Assembly: GCA_963854835.1 (NCBI GenBank)
Contig: OY978528.1
Coordinates: 36,662,769-36,726,768 of the forward strand
Reading direction: 5' to 3'
Source: Megamerina dolium
Lineage: Eukaryota; Arthropoda; Insecta; Diptera; Megamerinidae
DNA length: 64,000 nucleotides
Shown: in pieces, positions 10,198 to 22,640 of the stretch
Layout of the letters: the number at the start of each line of letters is the position of its first letter
Numbering within the stretch: position 1 is the first letter of the stretch
Position numbers and translations under genes: made by a program
Notes under the pieces: generated by a model
The model's input: the letters and a program-made list of their open reading frames with translations, nothing else
The model's database searches: none
What the model was told of the DNA's origin: nothing

Positions 10198-11780
10198 TAA
10201 AAAATCTCCTTACAGTCGGCTGGGGCCGACCAAACTATACCCTGCATATGTAGATTTGTATATAAAAAGTTTACTCGAATATCCAACTTTTCTTTTATTT
10301 CCACTTTTCGAGAAACAATTTTTGCATATACTACTAATTTACACTCGAAATATGGTTGACTTTGACGAAGTAAAAGGATTTTAAGATAATTCCGAGGCTT
10401 AGTATGGGAGCTATATAAAAAGTGGGTGTGGCTTACCACTTTCTAGTAAATCCAATTAATTTTTCAATGTTAATCCACACCTTAAATTTGGTGTCCTACG
10501 TTGAATAGTTTCTAAGTTATGGTGGTTAACATTTTTGTTTAATTTCCTCAACTTTGTATGGGAGCCCCAATAAGAAGTGGGCGTGGTACGCTGCTTTTTC
10601 GCCAGATTATTTCCGACTACGATATTAATTTAAGTGTCAATTATGGTTATTCTAGACATAAGATTGCCTAAGTTACAGCTGTTTTAATTTAAAATTTGTA
10701 TGGGGGCTACGATAAACACTGGGCGTGGTGCGCCCATTTTCTGTGAGCCTAGTTGCTCGTACAATACTAATCCATACCCTAAGTCTCGTTGTCCTAGGCT
10801 AAATGGTTTGTAAGCTATGGAGCTTAAAATTTTAGTTTAATTCATTCGACTTTGTATGGGAGACTCATGAAGGAGTGGGTGTGGCACACTGATTTTCTGC
10901 CAGATTTTTGCCGACTACGATATTGATTTAAGTGTCAATTATGGTTATTCTAGACAGAAGATTGCCGAAGTTACAGCTGTTTCAATTTAAAATTTGTATG
11001 GGGGCTACGATAAACACTGAGCGTGGTGCGCCCATTTTCTGTGAGCCTAGTTGCTCGTACAATACTAATCCACATCTTAAATATCGTTATTCTACGCTGA
11101 ATAGTTTGCAAGTTATAACCGGTAACATTTTTTTTAATTTCCGCAACTTTGTATAGGAGACCCAAAAAGGAGTGGGCGTGGCACATTGATTTTCTGCCAT
11201 ATCATTTCTGACTGCCGTGTTAATCTAAGTGTCAATTATGGTTATTCTAGACAGAAGATTGTAGAAGTTACAGCAGTTTCAATTTAAAAGAAGTACAGAC
11301 ACTTTGTATGGGAGCTACGCTAGAAAGTAGGCGTGGCTCATCCACTTTTGGTGAGGTTATATAGTAGTATAGTATAACTCTATGTGCCAAATATTGTTGT
11401 CCAAAGTGGTATATTATGTGAGTTATAGCAAGTTAAAGATTTTGAAAATTTCGAGGTTAGTCGCTTTGAATGCTTGGTGTGGGCGTGGTTATTGACCGAT
11501 CATGCCCAATATCAATCCCCTCCGTACCCTTGGATCATAGATTACTTATGCCAAATTTCATCGAAATAGCTCAATATTTACTCAAGTTATCGTGCGAACC
11601 AGCCAGGTGACAGACAGACGGACGGACGGACGGACGGACGGACATCGTTAAATCGAAAATTTAATCGACGCTGATCACGAATATATATCCATGTCTATAT
11701 CTCCGGAGATTCCTTCAAGTGGACACAAACATCTGACCGAAATGAATATACCATGCATATTGCATTATGCAGGGTATAAA
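10198..11780 (+). repeat. Interspersed repeat with internal tandem array (copy A)
   Basis: Non-coding repeat. It begins near CTTACAGTCGGCTGGGGCCG and has CTATACCCTGCATATG close to the left end. It ends after a GACG simple repeat (11611-11643) with GCATTATGCAGGGTATAA. The interior holds seven units built around 'TATGGGAGCTAC...GTGGGCGTGG' at about 10405, 10556, 10697, 10856, 10997, 11152 and 11309. Alternate units match better than neighbours: about 10625-10770 is nearly identical to 10925-11070. That gives a dimeric period of about 300 bp. An inverted relative lies at 21470-22640. No transposase is present. Confidence 0.85.
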
Positions 11781-11928
11781 AACATTAAATAAATACTGTT
11801 AGAACTGAATGTCGTTTGTATTATAGCGAGCACAAGTCTAAGTTTGTTCGATCAATACTTAACGAAATATATTTCACCACAGTTAACGTGTACTAAGGTA
11901 ATGTATTTTTTTTTCTCCAAAATTTTTA

Positions 11929-12731
11929 ACGGGTGCTTTTATAGAGTGAAGCAGTTTCCAATAGGGTTAAAATGGTATTCCAGTTATCAATACTGGTAAC
12001 CTAAATGTCATTTGTACTTAGTGAGGTTTGCAATTCTATCATGGAAAAATTGACACCGCAACAAAGCTTGCAAATATTATTTTATTGCGAAGATCGTGGT
12101 TCTGTCATCCAAACTCAGAGATTGCTACAGCCATTTTATGGTCGACGTAAAGTTTTTGGCTCAATAGAAACCAGCAAAATCGTCGGATTTGGAATGAAGA
12201 CAATCCTTAACATATTCTTCACACACCATTACAACCACAAAAACTTACTGCTTGGTGCGGTGTGCGGTTTATGGACTGGTGGAATCATTGGTCCATACTT
12301 CTTTAAAAACGCGGCAGGCAACAACGTAACCGTCAATGGCGATCGCTACAGAGCCAGAATAACTGACTATTTGATTCCCCAATTGCGTGGTATGAATATG
12401 GAAGAGATCGAACATATCAATTGATTTATTGAAGGAAACATTTGTCTACAATATGATCTCTCAAAATAGACCTGTGAACTATCCTGCAAGATATTGCGAT
12501 TTAACGCATCTGGGCTATTTCTTGTGGAGATATGTGAAAGAGTTAGTTTGTGCTGATAAAGCAGCAACATTGGATAAATTGCAAGCTAACATTGAACGAA
12601 CTATTGTGCCGAGATTAGACCCGTAATTGCATAAAAATTTCCTTCCAATAAAGCCAATTTTTGCGTTTTGTATTTTATTTTTATTTTTTTTTTTTAATTT
12701 AAAATGCGTCACTCTAATAAAAAACACCCGT
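11929..12731 (+). mobile_element. Mariner-like element with internal deletions
   Basis: The ends ACGGGTGCTTTTATAGAGTG (left) and the inverted form of ACGGGTGTTTTTTATTAGAG (right) are flanked by TA at 11927-11928 and 12732-12733. At 803 bp it is shorter than a full element of about 1.2-1.3 kb. The interior holds the transposase remnant listed next. It belongs to the same broad group as the DD41D element: the proteins share a LTAWCGLWTGGIIGPYFF-type segment. The terminal repeats differ, so it is a separate family. Confidence 0.85.
12041..12626 (+). pseudogene. Remnant of a mariner-like transposase
   Basis: Pieces in different frames read MEKLTPQQSLQILFYCEDRG (N-terminal helix-turn-helix region), NRRIWNEDNP and PLQPQKLTAWCG. 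They continue with GGIIGPYFFKNAAGNNVTVN, then RITDYLIPQL, and after a gap YCDLTHLGYFLWRYVKELVCADKAAT. The motif expected to carry the last catalytic Asp (DLTPLDYFLW) reads DLTHLGYFLW, so that Asp is Gly. The segment with the second Asp (QQDGA) is not seen. Stops and frameshifts are several. The protein is non-functional. Confidence 0.82.
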
Positions 12732-12733
12732 TA

Positions 12734-13457
12734 TTTGTTAAAAAGCATTATTTACTACTTCAAGAATATTTGGTTAAAACATTGGCAATATTTTCGAAAG
12801 AAAATAAATTTACGGAGGTTTTGCTCTGAAATGTGTTTCATACACATGTAAAAAGAATTTTTAGAAATTTTCCGAGAACGTCTGTAACATCAAATAAAAT
12901 TCTTTCACAATTGGTTAACTTTATTTTCATATATTTATCTATTTAATTAGCGAAAACAAATTGGCATTACCTTATTTAAAAATTTCAATTTGAAATGCCA
13001 TAAGGAATTTATACGTAGTACATTATTGGTATTAGCATTTAAATTACAAATATAATTTGGTAGGTACGTTTTTTTTATAATATTATATGAACCCAATAGC
13101 TATAGTTCATATACAATATTTATATAATTCGATATGGTTAAAATTAATTTGACTTTATAGAAAATCATAATTCAAAATATTAATACTTTCATGCAATCAT
13201 ACAATCACATTCCACCGGCTAACAATCATGCAGCATTTATATTGTAAAAAACAATTTTAATTTGTTACAGTTGGCATAAACATGAACTTCCTAAATCTCA
13301 TTCGCACTCGTATTTTATTTAATACACTGATTTGGAAAATTTGTCATACTAAGCTACCATAAAGGTAAAACACTATACTTATTGTACATATGTATTGTCT
13401 TTTATTGTATTTTTAAGACTTTTTTGCACTTTTGCCAAATGAACATCGCACTCCAAT

Positions 13458-13492
<35 letters not shown>

Positions 13493-14260
13493 TGATTGCA
13501 GTCGAAAACTGTCAAACTATGAGTTAAAACAAAATGCTACTCGTAAACGAAGAAACGCTTGTCATAAGGGTCACATGGGGTCCTGCCGTGAATTGTCATT
13601 GTCGTGAGTTGCATAACAAGATGAAGGAACAATGAAAATAATTTTTTTTTTAATTTGTTTAACATAAGCATGCGAGTATATACATATGTAGTATGAGTAT
13701 GTATGGCATATGATTGCGGGTACTTTTTAAGACAGCAACTGCAGCAGGGATGTAGGGGTCACATTTCGATTTTCTATTTTATAGACGTTACAGTTTTTTA
13801 TGGCAAAACGGTAAAACGCGGCCATATGGGGTGGCCGTGTTTTACCAATAAATCAACAAATATATTGCAGCACTTACTTTTAAATATTGATGTTGGATGC
13901 GTATATAATATGACCTTGTCTTTTCGCATTTTTTGTTACATTAACCACAATCACGACGATAATGATGACGATGGCATTACAATGTACCTGATGACGGCGA
14001 AAACATATAATTTATACTTATTCTTCTGGGCATTTTGGTGTACCCATTTGGATGTGGTGCAAATTGTTGGCAATATGTACGTAATTTGATGAAAAAATTC
14101 CACAACAACCAGTAATAAATTCTTATTACAAAATTAACAAGAAAGGTTAATAAAGAATAACAGTGGCTTTGAACACCAATCTTACATGGACGTAAGTATA
14201 ATAATATTATACATGAATATATGTAAGTATTTAGTATAATATTAGACCATAACATACTGT
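12734..14260. other. Intergenic stretch with a (CA)n microsatellite
   Basis: AT-rich and without a recognisable gene. A pure CA dinucleotide run of about 15 repeats lies at 13459-13488. The 128-codon frame starting near 13703 has no recognisable domain and starts at a non-conserved context. I see no reason to call it a gene. Confidence 0.5.
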
Positions 14261-14275
14261 AATGTAATAATATAA

Positions 14276-14647
14276 AAAAAATAAATATGTGGCACTTAAA
14301 GCCCCAAAGGGCTCATTGGCCGAGCTTCTCTTCCATTACTGTTGTGCGTCTTAAATTTGGACAGTATTAGAAGGGACCTACTTATTTTAGCCGGTTCCGA
14401 ACGGCAGAACACTTGTGACATCACTTTTTCTGAGCTTTGTCACAGAGTTCTTTAAGAAGATTTTGCATGGCAAGTTGTTACTGTCGGAAGAATTGCCAAT
14501 TGCTTGCCGACAGGTGGGTACCATTCGAAAGAAAAATCTTATCGATATTAAATTTGTTATGCATCAGCCGGGGATTGAACCACGACCTACAGATCAGAAG
14601 GCGAACACACTAACCACTGAGCTACGGCACCCACACAATGTGGGAAC
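14276..14647 (-). mobile_element. tRNA-derived SINE, full-length copy (minus orientation)
   Basis: Read on the minus strand, the right end has a tRNA-like head. It contains an A box TAGCTCAGTGG and a B box GGTTCAATCCC, then a body with GGTACCCACCTGTCGGCAAG. It ends in a tail GCCCTTTGGGGCTTTAAGTG followed by an A/T-rich run. A 15-bp target duplication AATGTAATAATATAA flanks it (14261-14275 and 14648-14662). SINEs have no protein. RNA polymerase III transcribes them from the A and B boxes, and a LINE reverse transcriptase inserts them, which fits this duplication length. The same family recurs four more times in the window. Confidence 0.9.
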
Positions 14648-14662
14648 AATGTAATAATATAA

Positions 14663-15626
14663 TCTTCAATAAAATATAGAATATATGCTATACGTATGAA
14701 AATACGATTACGACTAATTGAAATTCACAAATGACTTTCACAATTGATTATTCATCGACTTGTAAAAGACTTGTTAATTGACACGAAATTGAAATTATTC
14801 CTGGGATAATTGATTGGAAGAATAAAACATGTCTTTCAAACACTTTAAAGCCTCCAGGCTCCTATTGAATTTTCTTTGTTCCATCCTTTACCCACTGAAT
14901 GAATTCATTTTACATTCGGTAGGTGGACATTCGCATATAGCCTTTGATTCTTCCATCTTGAAATAGATGGACCTAAAATGAACCTAAATCAGCTTCTGCT
15001 GATCGGCAAGTAACTCCACAGATGCTCAGGAATATCCTAATAATGGATTAAATGTAAGACGAATAATTGTTCTCACTAATATTTTATCTCAATGCAAAAT
15101 TACACTACACACCGAAAAATCAACAAAAACCCCATTGAAAAGTAAATTTGACCACTATTATTGTATTTTTTCTACCACAGTATTTTCCAGAGGCATACTA
15201 CATATGCTTCATCTTCACTTCTTAGCGACTTCACAGCCGCTTTGAAAGGGTAACAATGGGATAAGTATGTTCGAAGAAATATTGGCGCATAAGAATTAAT
15301 TGTGGTCGGTTATATATTTCATACTTCTACGATCGATTTGTTGCGTTAATTTATGGGTTTCAGATTTCTTGGGTTCATTATCTAGGAGAAACCCCCTAAA
15401 AGTTGGAGATTGGGTTAAATATATTCAGAAATAATGTTGGAAAGAAAAAAACATTATCGGTGACTCACACATTTCGTCCCCATACAGACATTACAGGCTA
15501 TTATTTGTCGACTTTCCGCCAAAATTCTTTAATTTGAACCTTTGATCGTCATCATTTACTCTCCAAAAAATTACGTAACTCTCTCATTTCTGTATGGAAT
15601 CTCTCATTTGTGTTTGGTGTCCCACT
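14663..15626. other. Intergenic stretch, nothing recognised
   Basis: About 960 bp of AT-rich sequence between the SINE and the RTE-type LINE. No long frame, terminal repeats or duplicated segments were recognised. Confidence 0.45.
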
Positions 15627-15640
15627 ATTTTTCAGTGATA

Positions 15641-17084
15641 CTTACTTACTTACTTATGTGGCCATAACAACCGAATGTCGTCCTCTAGCGGGTTCCGAAT
15701 ATAACACCTTCTTAGCTAGAGCGTGTTCTTCCATTCGCTCGATATGACCTAGCCAGCGAAGCCGCTGGAATTTTATGCGCTTTACAGCTCATGGTTGTAC
15801 CTTATTCGGTACTCACCACCAAAGCAAATAGGTCCAAAGATCTCGCATAGGACTTTAATCTCGAAAACTCCAACCGTTTGCTCATCCGAGGTGGAAATTG
15901 TCCAGGCTTCAGCGCTATATGTTAGGACAGGCATGATGAGAGACTTGTAGAGTGTAGTTTCGTTCTTTGAGAGAGGGCTCGACTTCTCAATTGCTTACTC
16001 AGTCCAAAGTAGCGCCTGTTAGCAAGAGTTATCCTTCACAATATCTCCAGGCTGACGTCATTACAGTTGTTGATGCTGGTTCCAAGATAGACAAAGTCCC
16101 TTACTACTTCAAAAGCGTAGTTGTCAACAGTGACGTGCTGTCCAACACGCCGGGACTCTTTGTTTGTTGACACTAGATACTTCGTCTTGCCCTCGTTCAC
16201 CGTAAGACCTATCCGACGCGACTCGCTTTCCAACTCTGAGAATTCTGCACTGACTGCTCGCGTATTAATGCCGATTATGTCAATATCGTCGGCATACGCT
16301 AACAGCACGACACTTTTGTTGAAGATAGTGCCATTATGTCGTAGATCAGCAGCTCGTATTATCTTCTCCATAATAAGATTGAAGAAGTCGCACGATAACG
16401 AATCACCTTGTCTGAAACCCCGTTCGGTACTAAACGGTGAGAAGAGGTCCTTTCCAATTTTCACTTCACAACGGGAGTTATGCAGTGACGTTCTACAAAG
16501 TCGAATGAGCTTTGCAGGAATACTGACTCAGACATTTTTGCGTAAAGGTAATATCTTACCGGACTGTCGAAAGCGGCTTTAACAAATCAACTAATAGGTG
16601 GTATGTGTCGATCTGTTTTTCTTGAGTTTTCTCCAGGATTTGGCGCAGTGTGAAAATCTGGTCGATGGTGGATTTACCAGGTCTGATGCCACACTAATAA
16701 GGTCCAATCAGGTTGCTGAGGATAGGCTTCAACCTTTCACACAGTACGCTCGATAGAACTTTGTATGCGGTGCTCAGGAGACTTATTCCACGGTAGTGGA
16801 AGCTCCTCCGGTCTTAAACAACTCGGCAGGCAGGCCATCAGCATCTGCATTTTTATTGTTCTTCAGCCTTAAAATGGGCGTTTTAACCTCGTAATAGTCG
16901 GGTGGTGGAACATCAACACCATCGTCTATAATTGGGGTTATCGGGCAATCTTCTCCACTGGCGGAATTGTTCGTAGCATAGACATTCAGTAACGTAGAGA
17001 AGTGTTCCCTCCATAGGCTCAGTACACTCTGGACATCTGTAACCAGATTCCCATTTCCATCACGACAAGAAGAGGCTCCGGGAT
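15641..17084 (-). mobile_element. RTE-type LINE, 5'-truncated copy
   Basis: A minus-strand copy of the same LINE as 49293-51420, starting at the segment that lies near 49697 in that copy. Its 3' end is a (TAAG)n-type tail, seen on the plus strand as ACTTACTTACTTACTTATG at 15640-15658. The target duplication TTTTTCAGTGATA flanks it (15628-15640 and 17085-17097, 13 bp). The simple-repeat tail and severe 5' truncation are typical of RTE-clade elements, which insert by target-primed reverse transcription. Confidence 0.9.
15690..17084 (-). pseudogene. RTE-type reverse transcriptase, deleted and frameshifted
   Basis: The longest intact piece (16464-16036) reads TERGFRQGDSLSCDFFNLIM, then LLAYADDIDIIG (the FADD/YADD catalytic box), GLTVNEGKTKYLVSTN and DFVYLGTSINNCNDVSLEIL before a frame break. 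Compared with the copy at 49293-51420, it lacks parts of the C-terminal domain, including the Arg-rich GGRRKRGRPNLRWK segment, and it is frameshifted in the N-terminal part. No endonuclease domain is present. Confidence 0.88.
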
Positions 17085-17097
17085 TTTTTCAGTGATA

Positions 17098-20000
17098 ACT
17101 TTTACAAAATTAGTCACTCAATTTGGTCTTGTATAAGGAACCGATACTTTACCATACAGCAGAGAAAGACTGAAGAAATTATTCGTAATAATATTTGTAT
17201 TGTATATGTATTTGTATTGGAACTTGAAATAACCAATGAATTTAACAAAATACGCAGTCAATAGAAAATTACAATTTTAAGTGAAAAACATAAGAACATG
17301 GGCTACGGGAGTAAAAGTATAACTAGAGAATAATCATTATAATGAGACAACACTGACAACATTTAATACCACATGATACAATCTAAAGTGAATGAAATTA
17401 CTAGAAAAGATGAGCTTATCCTTAGTAAAACTGGCTTCGGTTAAAAAAAACTGTCAAAGCCATGGTGTACTAATAAATTATTTTTACTAGAAAAAGTTAA
17501 TAATATTTGTCATACTTCTCCCTTTCTTATAGTCTTAAAAGTAAATACTCTTATCCAATAGATTTTTGTTTCAAGCAAGTTTGTTGTAGAAGATCAAAGC
17601 TTAACAACATATGTGTCATCATAACAATACGTAGCTAGCTAAGTACTTTGTAAACGTTTAGCTTGCTTGGGAATAAAATTTGCTAACCTTGGCTTTATTA
17701 TTACACTGTATGGTATCAATTTACTCTAAGCACACACTCTTATTTTCAAAATTAAATATATTTGTAGCTACTATATGTATGTACACATATCCCTGTAGTG
17801 TGAATATAACAATAATTGCCCAAAAAATCGTTAAAGCACGTTGATTATATTTTGCTTCCTAATTTATCAAAATTGCAATTACTGTTCTTGATATTCTTTT
17901 GTTTAAAACAATGACTATGAGTTCAGGGAACAAGGTCTTATAAAGTGGTTCTTGCTACCGTCAACACATTAACGTCAACATTGTTGCTGACAATGTTAAG
18001 TATTATTACTTATTTCTTATTGTTGTAACGGGGTTTCTTGTTATTGCAATTGAATTTTATTTTGAAAAACGACAAATCGACTGAACAAGTAGGGTTAAAA
18101 TAAAAATAATAGTAATAATAAAAAATGCAATAGTATTGAGGCACAATTTTCGACCATGACATGAAGTTCAAATTTATATCTCATTGGTTTTTTGTACTGA
18201 AGAATTTTTTTTTTTATTACAAATAAGAAGGTTTGTAGAAATCTACAAATGATAACCAACAGAAGTGCACAATATTGATTTAATACTCAACCAATGTGAA
18301 TGAAACTGTTAAAAAAAATACAAATCGTGATTTTTTCGATTTTTAATGAGTTCGATTAAAAACAACAACAACAACAACAAAAAGTATAACTGTAGACAAA
18401 TTAATGAGCTTCAGTATTCGATTACAAATGATGTACGCGAGCTACAGCATTCAAGATGTCAACAGCAAGCAGCTGCTGCCGCAATAATACTAACCTCAAT
18501 TTTTTTCGTGTTGACGATTGCAATTAGTTTCAAGTGTTGTCAAACAGAAAAACAAAAACAAACAAAAGCAGACACAACATTTTTAATTCATCGTAAAAAT
18601 TATACAAAATAAAATGGTATTTGGGTTAATCATATTGATTGATATTCATTAGAAAATTGTTTAATTTTAATAGTATGTGTTTGGGGAAAAGATATCAGAC
18701 TTCATTGAGTAAAATTTGAGTATTTTTAATGTATTTAAAGCGAATTTTACTAGAATTCGTTGCGCACCTGAACAGAGTACCTTTTATAACTTCCAGGACA
18801 GCTCTCAATTATTGCCGAGTGTGTTATTTCGCATTGTCCTGGTAGATACTAACACATTCTTATTCATTTTTACTTTTTTGTGGTATCCTCTTCTCATTAC
18901 CTGAGTCCACTGTTTTTACTTAGTTAAGATAATAATAATACTGGCAACACGATTCAATAAATTTATAGTATTTAATTAATGTGGCTACAAAATGTCATAT
19001 TATTTCCTCCAAGTGATTCCAAACTATTTTGCGGTAGATATTAAATTTCTTGAGGATGGTACAGTCGGTTGTGTCGGTTTTTATAATTTATACAATATAT
19101 TTCTAATACTTGTATATCATCTAATTTTTCTGTGTTCGCTAAACCAAAGCGATGTGCATCTTAGAATTATATCTTGAATATTAAGATCCTTGGCGATTTT
19201 ATTCATAATTCATATAGCATTAACGTATGAAAATCTTTCCATATTCTGCGTCCTTTTGAAATAGTTCACAAATAATTTGAGGTCGAAAAAATTTTTTTTT
19301 ACACTTCATCATCGTAGTTAAATTGCGACTTTTGCTAAACTGTTGAGGCATCAAAGCCTTGAAAGGTGCGATACATATTATAATTATTTTCCAAGCCCAG
19401 CAGCAATAGCACTAACAGAAATCGCAATAAGCTAGAGCATACTTTTTGTACATACTTACAAAAAAAAAAGAATCAAGACTACATTAATTGTTAAATGAAA
19501 TCCGATGTCATTTCATCAACATCAACGCATTTATCATCATAAAATGTTATTTCAGTTAAATAAAAAAAAAACAAAAACAACAACAACACACTTTAAAGTA
19601 ATACTAATTGTCTGCAATGCCATTGAAAGTTGCAAAGGTACAACGAAACAAATAAATAAATGCCATTTCTATGCCCAAAACAAACACCTTCTTACAAATA
19701 TAAGACGCAGTTATAGATTATAACAAACAAACAAATAGTCTGCCAACCAATGAGAGTTTTGCCACAAACTATGCGCCACAATTTCTCATTCGTAATTTGG
19801 TTGTTTGGCTTTTGGATCACAGCTAACAGTGGGCGTCCATCCATGTTCATCATTAGGGGCATCGGCATCAGCATTACCATCATTATATGTAGTCGTCATA
19901 GTCATCGTATAGTTTTTTTTGTTATTGATGTTATTGTTGCAAATAAAACAATTTTTGCATTTAAAAATGATTTCACTTTCAAATAACAAACACCAGCTCC

Positions 20001-21068
20001 ACCATTGCGTTTGTCATCTCTGTCATTAGGTCGCCTCGTCGAAGACAAAACAAAAATCAAACATTGTTGCCACCACTTTAAGATAACAGATATAGCAGAA
20101 ACAGTAATAACAACACCAACAACAATAATGATAATAATAATAATAATAATATTAAAATTAAATATGCACAATGTTGTAGCACATTAATTATGTTGCATCA
20201 AAGCTTAAGTAAACGCTTATATGAAATTTCTTGCTGTTTTTGCGTTTGCGTGTGGGATTTTCAGCTTTGAAGTATAGAAGTATAAATACATATGTATTTA
20301 CATATATACAATATATTTTATATGCATCCATATAAATGCTTTATTAAAAATTCCATAATACTTTATACACTTTTGGATTAGAATTTTATTGTGCTTCAGA
20401 TGTGTGTGTGTATACTTACTCGTATATACAATACAAGTTTAAGCTTTTGTATAATTTTCTTTGACAAATCGCACAATTAATTGCTCAACAGCACTTCTTT
20501 TCTTATTGTCGTTGACGTCGTTGTTGATATTGTTGACTCTGTTCTTGCTTTTGTCTTCTGCAATGGCCACAAGCAGCGAATGTATGACTAATACAAACGT
20601 TACCAAATGTGTCGCGTCACGTCATGCTGTGCAGGGAGTTAGATATTTTGTTTTATTTTTAATTTTGTTTATAGATAATGATTTCAATTTGGTTATTTAG
20701 CAAATTGTAGATGATCGAATTGAAAATGTATTATTTATTCATTTAATTGTTGCCCTAACGATTTTGTTGATCGTTGGTGGTAAAAGACGCAAAATATATT
20801 ATTGGAACTAGTCATATAAGGACAGAAATTCACTGGTTACTTATGTCAATGCACAGAAGTTCACGTCGTATGCAGAAGACTTTGAGTAAGTTCTTCTTCA
20901 CTAATTTAAGAAACTAGAATTAATATTAACAATGTTTAAAAGATCGAAATATATATTTGGCTTTCCATTAAGAACTTGAAAACTTTGAATTTTCACTGTG
21001 AACACACCCTTAAACCAATCACCAAACTGCCAATGTCAAAACATGCAGTAAAAACCATATTTTCATTA
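17098..21068. other. Long intergenic stretch with simple repeats only
   Basis: About 4 kb of AT-rich DNA. It carries scattered simple repeats: an AAC run near 18360, CAGCAAGCAGCTGCTGCC near 18463, an AAT run near 20126-20150, and GT near 20400. Open frames near 18346 (88 codons with a hydrophobic stretch) and 20461 (Leu-rich) exist, but both lie in low-complexity DNA and the second starts at TTG. I do not call them. Confidence 0.5.
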
Positions 21069-21470
21069 TGATGAACTACACGGACGAACAACGTTCACAA
21101 ATAATTAAAATTTACTATAAAAAATTCCGAGTCGCTAATTGCAACGTTAACTTTAATTTTTGGTCGTGATTCACATCCTGGTAGACAAACAATTCATAGT
21201 CTAGTTGAAAATTTAAGTCTACATAATGACTGCTGGAAGTTTCCGTGCCAGTCAGATAATGGGTTGGCCGAATATTGCTGCCGTTTAACTGTCAGTCGCA
21301 AACGAACCAAAACAGTCGACGCCATGACGTTCTCAAGAATCAGGCATTGTTCAGACCACACGATAATAAATTTGGCGAAAAGATATTGGCATATGAAGCG
21401 ACGTTTAGTACGTTCTCGAATTGTATTTCAAAAAAAGGTCTTCAAATCCTTAAGGTAAATCACGATATTT
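21069..21470 (+). pseudogene. Decayed N-terminal part of a mariner-like transposase
   Basis: The stretch begins with an ATG giving MNYTDEQRSQIIKIYYKK. This resembles the N-terminal helix-turn-helix start of the mariner-like proteins elsewhere in the window (MDRLTIAQRIKIVKTYYKNG). Further on, in shifted frames, WPNIAAV and a weak PKQSTP..SQESGI echo the ENIAAVSESVAEDPNVS..RRSQELGL region. Frameshifts and deletions are frequent and the catalytic half is absent. The similarity is short, so the call is tentative. It directly abuts the start of repeat copy B. Confidence 0.5.
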
Positions 21471-22640
21471 TTATACCCTGCATAATGCAATATGCAAGGT
21501 ATCCATCCGTCCATCCGCCCATCCGTCTGTCTGTCACCTGGCTGGATCGCACGATAACTTGAGCAAATATTGAGCTATTTTGACGAAATTTGGCAAGAGT
21601 AACCTACGATCTATGAGTACGGAGAGGATTGATATTGGGCATGACCGGTCAATAGCCACGCCCACACGAAATTTTCAAAATCTTTAACTTGCTATAACTC
21701 ACTTAATATACCATCTGGGACAACAATATTTGGCACATAGAGTTACATTACACTACTACATAACCACTACTACATAGCCACGCCTACTTTTTGTAGTAGC
21801 TCCCATACAAAGTGTCTGTGCTTCTTTTAAATTGAAACAGCTGTAACTTCTGCAATATTCTGTCTAGAATAACCATAATTTGCACTTAAAATAATATGGC
21901 AGTCGGAAGAAATCTGGTAAAAAATCAGCGTACCATGCCCACTTTTTCTTGGGGCTCCCATACAAAGTTGCGGAAATTTTAAAAAAATGTTAACCGCCTT
22001 AACTTACTAACTATTCTGCGTAGAACCACCAGATTTAAGGTGTGGATTAGTATTGTAAGAGCAACTAGACTCACAGGAAATGGATGCGCCACGCCCACTG
22101 TTTATAGTAGCCTCCATACAAAATGACCGAATTCCTTTTCAATTGAAATTGCTGTAACTTATGCATCTTTCTGTCTAGAACAATTATAATTAATACTTAG
22201 GTTAATATGGTAGTCGGAAATAATCTGGCGAAAAATCAATATGCCACGCCCACTTCTTAACGGGGCTACCATACAAATATGCGAAAATTAAACAAAATTT
22301 AAACCGTTATAACTTGCGTACTATTCAGCGTAGGACAACCAAATTTAAAGTGTGGATTTATATTGCAAAATTAATTAGATTTACACTTTTTATATAGCTT
22401 CCATACAAAGCCTCGGAATTATCTTAAACATTAAAACACCCATATTTCAGATGTAGTTTAGTATTATAGGCAGAAATTGTTCCTAAAAAAATTGGTGAGC
22501 CACGCCTGCTTCTTAATGTAGCTCCTATATAAAGTAGTGGAAAAGAAGGACGGATATGCGAGCAAACTTTTTATATATGTATATCTCAACATATGCAGGA
22601 TATAATTTGGTCGGCCCCAGCCCACTGTAAGGTAATTTTT
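21470..22640 (-). repeat. Interspersed repeat with internal tandem array (copy B, inverted)
   Basis: The reverse-complement counterpart of 10198-11780. It opens with ATACCCTGCATAATGCAATA and a CCATCCGTCTGTCTG run. The 'GGGCATGACCGGTCAATAGC' region and several 'CCACGCCCAC..CTCCCATACAAA' units follow. It closes with GCAGGATATAATTTGGTCGG and CCCAGCCCACTGTAAGG. It is shorter than copy A and more diverged. Confidence 0.85.

Noticed and set aside
10198..11780. CRISPR-like look of regularly spaced similar units
   Set aside because: Units are about 150 bp with no short identical repeat and unique spacer pattern, and the genome is eukaryotic.
13703..14089. 128-codon frame
   Set aside because: No known motif, composition typical of translated AT-rich intergenic DNA, and ends in a GATGAT-rich stretch.
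18346..18612. 88-codon frame with poly-Asn start and a hydrophobic segment
   Set aside because: It begins in an AAC simple repeat, contains Gln/Ala repeats, and has no recognisable domain or neighbouring exon; low-complexity DNA explains it.
20461..20700. Leu-rich frame resembling a signal peptide
   Set aside because: It starts at TTG, not ATG, the hydrophobic part comes from GTTGTT-type repeats, and no mature protein follows.
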